Shown: positions 47,268-56,733 of the stretch, piece after piece | Numbering within the stretch: the first letter of the stretch is position 1 | Layout: each line of letters begins with the position of its first letter | Assembly: GCF_042477335.2 (NCBI RefSeq) | Contig: NC_091247.1 | Coordinates: 13,617,001-13,681,000 of the forward strand | Source of the DNA: Ovis canadensis | Taxonomy: Eukaryota > Chordata > Mammalia > Artiodactyla > Bovidae | DNA length: 64,000 bases | Direction: 5' to 3' | The notes under the pieces: model-generated | What the model was told of the DNA's origin: nothing | Seen by the model: the letters and a program-made list of their open reading frames with translations, nothing else | Database searches by the model: none | Made by a program: the position numbers and the translations under genes

Positions 47268-47546
47268 TCAATGGATATTCATTGGAAGGACTGAAGCTGA
47301 AGCTCCAATTCTCTGGCCACCTGATGCAAAGAGCCGACTCATTGGAAAAGACCCTGATGCTGGGAAAAACGGCACGAGGAGAAGGGGGCGACAGAGGATG
47401 AGATGGTTGGATGGCATTACTGACTCAATGGACATGAGTTTGAGCAAACTCCAGTTTCTTGCTGGGAAAATCCCATGGACAGAGGAGCCTGGTGGTCTAC
47501 AGTCCATGGGGTTGTAAAGAGTCAGTCATGACAGATCGTACATGCA
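47268..47546 (+). mobile_element. BovB/Bov-A chimeric element
   Basis: The left part matches the BovB region that also appears at 40255-40440. Near 47450 it switches to Bov-A sequence (aaaatcccatggacagagg), as found in the Bov-tA copies here. Confidence 0.8.
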
Positions 47547-47639
47547 TGCACACACATAGAACCATATATAACTTATATGATGTAATATATGATTCTATAA
47601 ATATACAGCTTAAATATGTAAAGCTTATTTAGGAAACTG

Positions 47640-47965
47640 GATGTGTTTCACTCACTGGGCACCCATCCTCCATCCTGATCCAACCCCTCTTAGTCCTAGC
47701 CTGCCTCAGACTTATCCCTTAGGATGTCACCGAAAAGTCACCTCCTCTGGCATGCCATTTCTAATCCCCACCCACTAAGCCGAGTTCAACATCCCTCCTC
47801 TTTGCTTCCTTAGCCCCGTGCTCCCCTTCGTGTAGCACCTGTCCTGCTGCATTGCAAGTGCTGTCTCCTCACCCTGCGGACTGCGCCTCTCATGGTTGAC
47901 TCTGTCTCCTGTGCCCCGCCGGGAGCCTGGCACAGAGTCAGAGCTTCATAAATATCTACTGATGC
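47640..47965 (+). mobile_element. L2 LINE 3' fragment
   Basis: Contains gtcacctcctctggcatgcc and ends with cttcataaatatctactg, consistent with L2. Confidence 0.55.
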
Positions 47966-49366
47966 TAATTTACCCAGTGGAAGTCAGAACCAGAAGAGGA
48001 CGGAGTGACTTTGTGATCCCAGCTGCTCACATGTGCAATACACCCTGAAGTCTAAAAACTCTTCCACGCCAATCATCTCATTTACTCACCTGAGGTTATT
48101 GTCCCCATAGTCTAGGAAACTGAGGTTTGGATCAGTGAATTGTCTAAGTTCACCCAGCCAGGAAGTAGCTGGGCTGGGATCTGACCTCAGGTCTATCTGA
48201 TTCCAAGGCTATTGGTCTTTCCATCACTCCCACAGTCATCTGATTCAAATAACACACCCTTCACCATGAGGACACCAAGGCCAGGAGAGGTACATAGGGT
48301 CATGTGGTCCGTACCCCATTCTGTGCTCTTTCCCCTACTCAAACAGGAAGTGCCCAGGAAGGTGATGAGATGAGGATGGGGGCCTGAGCCAGGGAGGGCA
48401 GTCCTGCCTGTATATTTTCCCATTGCTCCTTCCCATTTATCACAACCTGCATGTTTAAATTTTGTATTTAGTATTTACTCTGAAATGCCTTTCATCTGAT
48501 TTTTTCCCCCTTACTCACCAATTTAGCTGTCAGAGTAAATAAATGTGAAGTTGGGTCTCCAGCCTCCCCCAGCTCACATTACCTTCCTAGAATTACTCCC
48601 CGGCGGGGCGGAACCACTGCTGGGGGCGCTCCCACAGAATCATCCAGTTACTAATGAAGTCTGTCTTTAAACCCAAATCTTGGACCATGATTCAGGTGGA
48701 GAAGGACAGCAAAACTCACCCCAGGAGGGGGGCAAGCGGGGATGACCACATCCTGTTTCGTGACCAGGAGAAGGACTGAGGTGAGAAGCAGAATTCATTA
48801 TACACCTAGGATGCTTATTACATTGTACATGTAGGATGCTGAGGACATTATACACGAGGACTACTTACAACGTTATACATGTAAGGTGCTTCTGCAGAGC
48901 CAGGAATAGAGGAAACACTTTTGAAATATTCGTCTTTATTACATGGTTAATTGTCACCAAAATCCTGAGAGGTAAACACTGTTATCTCCCTTTGGCAAGT
49001 AAGGAAACTGTGGCTCAGAGAAGCTCAGTGACCTGCCCACAGTCTCCCATGAGAAGGACTTGGGGATCCTGATAGAATGTATTCACTTTGCACATCCTGA
49101 TTTTGCCAAGGTCAGTCCTATCCGGACTCTCTTTCCTGCTGGAGTCAGGAGTTGTTGGAAGAGATGTATCTTCCAAATTAATTTCACTTCTGTCTTCTTT
49201 GAAGTCAGGCAAGCCCTGGATTGGAATAATGGTTCTGCAGTTATTCAGGAGAATATTTGATTCTTTGGTTGACTTACACCCTGCCTTTCTCCATAAAAAA
49301 TTTTTTTGATGTGACACCTATTAGAATAACAACTGGAAAATGCAGCCAGTCCATAGTTAATGATGG

Positions 49367-49572
49367 TGGTGATTTAGTCACTAAGTTGTGTCTGACTCTT
49401 TGCGACCTCATGGATTGTAGCCTGCCAGGCTCCTCTGTCCATGGGATTCTCCAGGCAAGAATACTAGAGTGGGTTGCCATTTCCTTCTCTAGGGGATCTT
49501 CCTGACCCGGGAATTGAACTAGGGTCTCCTACATTGCAGGCAGATTCTTTACCGACTGAGCTATGAGGGACT
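49367..49572 (-). mobile_element. Bov-tA SINE with perfect target-site duplication
   Basis: Antisense copy flanked by identical 14-bp repeats (atagttaatgatgg) at 49353-49366 and 49573-49586, splitting an old MIR-like region. Confidence 0.92.
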
Positions 49573-49884
49573 ATAGTTAATGATGGCTATTATTTATTGG
49601 TTGCTTTCTGTGTGCTAGGCATGATTCTAACCCTTTTGCATGGATCGTTTGCTCAATTTTCACAAGTAGCAGAAGTGGACTCTGCTAGCATCCCCACTTT
49701 ATGGATGACAAAACTGAGAATGAAGAGTGGCTGAATAACTTGTCCAGAGTCCTTTAGGTAATAAGGAGCAAGGTCAAGATTGGCACCACAACAGTCTGGC
49801 TCTAGAGTATTTGTGTTTTCCTACTGAGTTTAATGCCTCTTATTCCAGTTTTGACTTTCTGAGCACCATATCAGAATTACAGAG

Positions 49885-50068
49885 TAGGTAAATGTCTGGA
49901 TTCTGGAGTCTGAGTGCTAGAGCCTGAAACGAGGCTCCTGTAAGCTTGTTTCCTCAACTACAAAAAAATAATATAACCTCCATGCAGGGTTGCTGCAAGG
50001 GGTCAAGAGGATAACGCATGTAAAACAATGCTTGGCACATAAATGCTCAATAAACAGTAGTTATTATA
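49885..50068 (+). mobile_element. MIR SINE
   Basis: Contains attctggagtctgagtgcta, gggttgctgcaagg and tgctcaataaacagtagtta, the MIR 3' part. Confidence 0.7.
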
Positions 50069-50574
50069 TTATCACTGAAGGAGCGTGTGTTTCACATTCC
50101 TTCTCTTAGGACTGCAACAGCTTGTTTGTCTAGCCTCTGCATCTTGGCATTCATCCCTCTACCTGGAATATTTTCTTCTCTCCTCTGAATCCATTGATAT
50201 TCCATCTACTCTTTCGTTTTTTCATTTTAGCTCAAGCCTCCTCCATACCTCTCCCAACCTCTTGCCTGAAGAGCTAGTGCCATCTTGGTGGCCTCTTCTT
50301 TCCCAGAGTCCCTCTGCACTCACACATCTGTACAGCTTTATGTGACATTAAATCTCCTTCTGCTTCCCACAGCTGCCCAGAAAGGGAAGAGAAGGAGATA
50401 GTTTGCCCAATTATTATTCCCGTTTTTGCAGATGACACAGCAAGCTTAGCCCATAACTGGTGAAGCCAGGAGTCATATCCAGGGCTTTTGATGGATAATA
50501 TGGAAAAGGTGTGTGTGTGTGCACGCACGCACACGTGTCTGTGCATATACGCATAGAGTGGACATGATCATGTA

Positions 50575-50760
50575 TGTAGCCTAGAAATTAAGAGTATAAG
50601 CTCTGATGTCAGATGAATCTGGGTTTTGAGTTCTTGGCCCTGGTAATTATTAGCCATGTGGCACCTTTTTGGACATATCACATGATCTCTCTGAACCTCA
50701 GTTTCTTCATCAATGAAATGGGTATAATAAGAACCACTACCTAATGGGGTTATTGTGAAA
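50575..50760 (+). mobile_element. MIR SINE
   Basis: Contains attaagagtataagctctg, gttattgtg and cctcagtttcttcatcaatg. Confidence 0.7.
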
Positions 50761-52439
50761 AAAAAAAAATAGCATGATTGTAAAATACCTGCCCTGGATT
50801 GAAGTACAGAGGAGTAGCACCTGGGTTTATTATGTTCAAAAGAAGATAGTCGAGGAGGAGGTTGTCCATCTCTGGTCATTTCTGGCTCATCTCTGGTGGA
50901 TGTTGGAGGGTGCGTGCATATGTGTGTGCCTGTGCACACACCTCACCAGCTTTCACACTGCAACTGTACTCTTAGTGGAAAAGATTACGGTCCAAAGAGA
51001 AACTTTCCACTCTGTATAAATGGCTGAAAATGCAGCAAGTGGGAGATGCCGTTGGCTGGGGTTGGAACAATTTCTGTGTACCTTGGTGTGTATAAAGGAA
51101 CAGATATTTTTCTCTTTTGAGGCTACAGGAGGTGTGAGTCTGTAGCAATAACCTGGAGGGCAAATGCCTCATCTGCCTGTGCCTATTAAGATGTGTCTGT
51201 GTGTGCATGACTGAAGCTGTGCCCACCAGGAATCCTGTGTCTTCAGAGGTGTATGGTCTGTCTCTGACTATAAGTGGTTATCTCGCCATCTGTAGGGATA
51301 CGTGTGTATATCTGAGAGTATCTGAGTAGAGGACACGGGGTGTCACATGGGTTTGGAGCTCTCTGTGGGAATCTGCTCTCTTAACTATGAATGTGTGTAC
51401 ACGTCTAAGAACAGTTGTGTGGGGTGTTTACATTTGTAAATGAAGACAATTAGGAAGGTGATGGCATGGGCCACTGCGTGGAGGTGGGGTGTGTGGTGCC
51501 TGTAGGGCTGGATCTGAGTGTGCATATTTGTTTTTAGAAGATGATGTATATTTATATGTCCCTCTGAGCTCAATTTGTGTGTAGAGAAAGGGGCCAAGGT
51601 TGTGAGTGTCCACTTATGTGTGTGTACATTGCATGTCAATGTGTGTAAGGCTCTGTCTTTAAGTCTTTTGTGTCTGGGTCGTTGGAAGCTGTGTCTCCTC
51701 TCTCAGTGCCAGGGCCTCCTTGCCTCCGGCATCTCTCTCACTATCAGTAGACCCCTAGAGAAGGTGAGATGGGCATTAGACTGCTTAGCTCAGCAAATTC
51801 TGCAGGGGAGGGGGATGTCTCAGGCAATCCCTCCCTGGAGAATTCAGGGGAACAACATCCCCTCCCAACCTCTCCCACCCAACCCAGTCCTATTTAGGAT
51901 GGGATGTAACCCAAGCCCTTAGGAACTGGTGTGCCCTCCGTTTGTTATGGAGCACAGGCAGCTGTGCAGGTGTATGAGTTATGTGTGCATGCCTTGTGCT
52001 CGTGTAAATGAGGCAAACAGGTAATCATTTGCATCAGCATGTACACAAACGTGCCAGGCATGGGATTGCATCAGGAGAGTCTGATGTGTGACTTTATATG
52101 AAACCCATCTCGGCCCAAGGTGTGAGCATGGGTCCCTCTTGTACCTGTAAGTGGGGCTGTGGCTGAGAGCTGTGGGTGCCCCGTCAAGGGGCGGAGGGGG
52201 CGGTGATGAGCGCTGGGTGTCTGTGCGCCTGCCGGTGCCTTTTGTATGTCAGCGTGTCCCTCAGCCTCTCTGTCGGCGGTTCTGAGTTTCTGTGTGTCTG
52301 TCGGTCTGTGTGTGTATCTCTGGGTCGCCGCCTCGCTGTGTGTGTCTCGCTCTCCCTTGGCGGGGAGGGGATTGGTCACGCATGACTCATCTTGAACCGA
52401 GCGGGGCTCCAGCGGCAGGGCGGCCGCCGCCGCAGCTGG

Positions 52440-52610
52440 AAGGGGAGGAGGACCAGGAGGAGGGAGAGGAGGAGGAGGAGGGGGCGGGGGCCTCTCCAAG
52501 TTTGTTGGGACCTTCTTCCGAGGCAGCGGCGGCGGCAGCCAGGGAGGCCGGGGCTGCGCGCGGGCCGGGGGCGGGGGCTGGGGCCGGGGCCGGGGCGGCG
52601 GGGCCGGCGC
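52440..52610 (+). repeat. LHX6: GGA and GGGGC low-complexity runs upstream of LHX6 start
   Basis: A GGA-rich block (52440-52492) is followed after a GGC patch by repeated GGGGC/GGGGCC words (52563-52606). They lie in the presumed 5' UTR or promoter. Confidence 0.75.
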
Positions 52611-52720
52611 CTCCGCTCCCCTCCTGCTCGTGGTTCAGCCTTTGCTCGCACTGCGGCCGTGGCCCCTCTCTGCACGGCTCTCCGAGCCGCGCGCCCGCCG
52701 AGCCCGCCGCTCCCCGGCCC

Positions 52721-52804
52721 ATGTACTGGAAGCATGAGAACGCCGCCCCGGCGCTGCCAGAGGGCTGCCGGCTGCCGGCCGAGGGCGGCCCCGCCGCCGA
52801 CCAG
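52721..52804 (+). CDS. LHX6: LHX6 coding exon 1 (long isoform N-terminus)
   Basis: The 28 codons from [10 protein letters not shown] to PAADQ end at donor gtgagcg. The start context is weak, with CCC before ATG and T after it. The frame stays open upstream (see findings). Confidence 0.88.
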
Positions 52805-55800
52805 GTGAGCGAGCGAGCGAGTGGGTGAGCCGCCCGGGCCGGGGTCGGATGAGGCCGGGACCCAGCCGGGCCGGGCCGGGCGACGGGCGGCCGCGGGGAG
52901 GAGGGGTGCGGGGGTGCGCCTGGGAGTGTGTGTCTGTGAGTGTGTGAGCGCGCGCGAGCACGAGGGGCGGGGGGTCGCGGAAAACGGGAACACATTATGC
53001 AAATGTTGGAGGAATTTCTCAAAAAGCGATTTAGCAAAGACACAGGCGAATCAAGAGGAGGCGAGGCGGGTATTGTCCGTCTGAATAGGCGCTGATAGCG
53101 CCGATGCGCCTGGGGTTGTGCCGGCGCAACGCTGAGAATCGCGGCGCGGGGCCGGTCCCGGGAGCTCCGAGGGGCTGGAGGGTGCTCTTTCCTCTTCTTG
53201 GACGCCTCCCTTTTCTCTTTTGGGCCCCGTTTCGTCCCCGATCTCGCCCCCGTTTTGCTCTGGGTTTCCCTCGGACTGGCCCTCGGAAAGCGCCTGAATC
53301 CGCGTCAGCATCGCCGCATCAATTTGGCCGCGCGCGCGGGGCGGACGGGCTGATGCTCCCAGCGCTCAGGGTTTTATTTTCCTCAAGCGCCCCTCCCCAA
53401 TCTCTTTTTTATTTTCTTTCTTTCTCTCTTTTCTCCTTTTTGCATTTTGCGCCGAGAGGAGGAGAAGGGAGCGAGGAAGGGGGGTGGGTGGAGGGAGAAA
53501 AAATTCGATTTTTAATTACTACCATTAAAAAATCAAATTTGCAATTCTTTGGGCGGCCTGATGGATCTCACTGATTGACAGTTGGAATTGACACTCTGGC
53601 TACCTCTTATCTTGGGCATTCACGACAATTTCTAATTGCAGGTAGTTTGTGTGTGTGCGCGTTTTTTTTCCCCCTCAGAGGCTTGGATTGCAAGGGAACT
53701 AAGCGATTACTTCAAGAGCCACGGGTTAAGTGCAGGGAGAGGGGGAGAGAGAGGGAAAAAATCCAATCCAAATTCAAATTGCTTCATTAGAGAGACACCG
53801 CTTTTGTGGGGAAGGGCTTTAAATGCCCACTACAAAGTTAGGACTCATTGTTCCGCGCCGGTTTATATAACAGGCGCGAGGAGGCGCTGGGCTCAGGCTG
53901 CGCGGAGCCAGTGCTGCAGCCGCCGCCGCTTGCGTTCCCTCCCCCCTCCCCCAGGTGATGGCCCAGCCAGGGTCCGGCTGCAAAGCGACCACCCGCTGCC
54001 TTGAAGGGACCGCGCCACCCGCCATGGTGAGTTCGTTCGGCCCTGCCTTCGGTCCCCGGTGCCCTGGCGGCCGGGCCCTGGGGAGCTGACGCGGCTTTCC
54101 GGCCCCGAACAGCTGTCCCGTGCGCTGGGAGACTGCCGCAGGGCGCCGTGCCTCTCTGAGCCTCGGTTTTCTGGCCAGGAAGGCGAGCTTTGACCGCTCC
54201 TGGCACCTAGGACGCGCGTGCTAAAAGTTGGAGCCGTCCTTTCCTCTCCAGTAGGCCCTTTCATCCTGTCCTGTAGCCCGTGGCTTGTCGTTTGGGGGGG
54301 ATTTCGTTGTCGGTTCGTTCGCGGAGGCCGGGTCTGTCTCCGAGGCAGCAGCAACGCTGGGCACCCGACTCGGCCCGCAGCTCAGAGTGCGGCTTCTCCC
54401 TCTCCCCCACGGCAGGCTCAGTCGGACGCTGAGGCCCTGGCCGGTGCTCTGGACAAGGACGAGGGCCGGGCCTCTCCCTGTACGCCCAGCACGCCTTCCG
54501 TCTGCTCACCTCCCTCTGCCGCCTCCTCCGTGCCGTCCGCCGGCAAGAACATATGCTCCAGCTGTGGCCTGGAGATCCTGGACCGCTATCTGCTCAAGGT
54601 GAGACAGGGGCGGGTTGTTGCGTGTGTGTTGGCGGGGTGTGGGTTGTGACCCCGAGGACTGCAGGGGGAGCCACGCCGGCGCCGGGTCCCCTCAATTCGA
54701 ATCTTTGCTCAGCCTCGGCCAGACTCCGCGGCTTCAGGCAGATCTTTGCGTCTCTCAGCGCCCCCGGGTTCCCGTCTGAAAAATGGGCAGTTGATTTCTA
54801 CTTCCCTGAGCTTCCATGTTACAGAAGAAAAGTGGGGGAAGTCACATGTTTCTTCAGAGCTCCGTCGCCTGTGTCTGCAAAGGGGGCCGGGGAGGCTGGA
54901 GCCGGGCGCGCGCAGAGGTCCGCGCTCAGCCGCCCCCCTATCTCCGCCCCCTCCCCAGGTCAACAACCTCATCTGGCACGTGCGCTGCCTCGAGTGCTCC
55001 GTGTGTCGCACGTCGCTGAGGCAACAGAACAGCTGCTACATCAAGAACAAGGAAATCTTCTGCAAGATGGACTACTTCAGGTAGGCTGCGGCCGTAGGGC
55101 CAGCAGTGTCGCCGGGGGAGCTCAGAGGCCGTTTGTCAGCTCCGCTCGGTCTCTGGCTCCGGAGGCCCCCGCGTCCCTAATGCCCCGGCGCGGCGCAGCG
55201 CGAGGGCCCAGCCCACCCGCTCTCAGAGCCAAGCACCAGGAGCTCCAGGCCGCTCGTCTGTGCCGGCAGGGGTTCGGGCCGGTGATCCGCCTCCGGTTGC
55301 TGAGGCCCACTCGGCTTTGGTCGCGTCTCTGGCTCCCTCTCTGTTCCTGCCTGAACCTCAGGCTCCCGTTCCGACTCCCAGCGCGTCGGTCGAGCTCCGA
55401 GGCCCCCGGCCCTGGGTTGTAACCCTCCTCCCACTCCAGCAAAGCCGGCGTCTCTACCCGGCAGGACCCTGAGCTGGGCTCTAGACTCTAGTCCCGGCTC
55501 TGGTCCTGGCTCTTACCTCGGCCGAGTTCGAGGCTGTATTCAGGTCTGGTTCGGCCTCAAGCACTAGCCTCGCATGGGTCTCGGATCCGAACCCATATTC
55601 AAGCTCTCGATCTAACCCCCGACCTCGGTCTCCGGCTCCGCCTCAACTAAGACCCCGGCGTCGCTCGAGTGTAGGATTTCGTGTCTGGGATCCTGCTTGC
55701 GCCCCGGGGGCCGGTTCCAGTCCCAGCTCCGTTGCCGTTTCGTCCCCGGCTTCAGCCTCTCCGGGGTCTAGGCTCTGACTTTGGGCTGCCGGGACAGGAA

Positions 55801-56687
55801 GGGGGAGTGGGGCGCCGCAGCCAGGGCCCCCGAGTAGGATCACCCTGGGTTGCACCCTCCGCCCCACGGTGCAGCGGCAGCTCTCCACAGCAGCCTTGCT
55901 GGTCCTCCCGCCGCATCTCCGCCGCTTGCGCGCGCCTGGCTCCTCACCACGCAGCTCGGCCCTGCCCGGGTCATGGGGTCGAGGTCGCGGTAAGGTCAGA
56001 AAAGCAGCGAGTGCCTGCCCGATCCCTAGGGAAAGTGTGAAGCAGGCCTGAACTCGGGCCTATGGAGTTCAGAGAGAGTGGAGTGGAATTGGTTCCTGGG
56101 CAGGACGCCTGTTCCCAAGAGCTTTCTTAGGAAGTGGAGAAAGCTACTCCCCTACAGCCAGCAGCCCCCATTCCGCCGATGCCAACATCCTTCCCATCCC
56201 TGCCCCTAGAGAGGTCACCGATGCAGCCTTCCTGGGAATACCCCAGCCCCAGAAAGATCCTCTAAGTCAGGGGATGCTTGTAAGGCAATACCGCTTTCCC
56301 TATCCCCTGGCTTTGAGTCTCTGGGAACTTGGAAAGAGAGGACCTTGAATCTAGGGGTAGGCTTGTAGTATTTGGGGCTGGGGTGCTCTAAGGACACCTT
56401 AGGAAGCCTGGCTGGAGAAAGAGACTCTTCTCCATCGGTGCATGGGTGTGAGTGGAAGTGCAGCTACGGTGTGCACGGGCAAGGGCGGCTCTACCAGGTG
56501 GCCTGGGACTCCCAAGTTCGAGGATGCACAAGTGTCTGCCTGTCCGGATCTGTGCTGTGGCCTGGGTGGATGTGTCAACTGAGCAGGGCGAGGGGCGTGT
56601 GGACAGCGTGGGTATTCCTTAACAGCAAGCATTTGTCTGTCAGTTCATGTGTGAATGGAGAGTGTGTGTCTCTGTGAATGCTGGGAC

Positions 56688-56733
<46 letters not shown>

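Larger units (their letters stand above)
43801..52369. other. RBM18-LHX6 intergenic region
   Basis: It holds L2 copies, CHR-2, a hAT relic, a TA microsatellite, Bov-tA copies and a BovB/Bov-A chimera. MIRs occur at 49885 and 50575. 50500-52350 is GT-rich and low in complexity, like decayed (GT)n and (CTGT)n. No gene is recognised. Confidence 0.75.
52370..53400 (+). promoter_or_regulatory. LHX6: CpG-rich promoter and 5' UTR region of LHX6 exon 1
   Basis: The sequence turns sharply GC- and CpG-rich after about 52170 and remains so through exon 1 and most of intron 1. An AP-1-type motif TGACTCA is at 52383-52389. GGA and GGGGC runs follow at 52440-52610. No TATA is seen upstream of exon 1, so the start site is not placed. 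Confidence 0.6.
52805..54958. other. LHX6: LHX6 introns 1 to 3
   Basis: Intron 1 (52805-53954), intron 2 (54027-54415) and intron 3 (54599-54958) are short, CpG-rich and free of SINEs. Intron 1 holds a pyrimidine/purine tract, a homeodomain/TALE motif cluster and the internal TATA box. Confidence 0.85.

Noticed and set aside
52376..53043. Long minus-strand frames (208 and 218 codons) over LHX6 exon 1
   Set aside because: Arg/Pro/Ala-rich translation typical of the complement of a CpG island; no family resemblance.
54553..55422. 289-codon plus-strand open frame around LHX6 exons 3-4
   Set aside because: It starts in exon 3 out of the LHX6 frame, runs through intron 3, and reads exon 4 in the wrong frame. 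GC-rich DNA has few stops.
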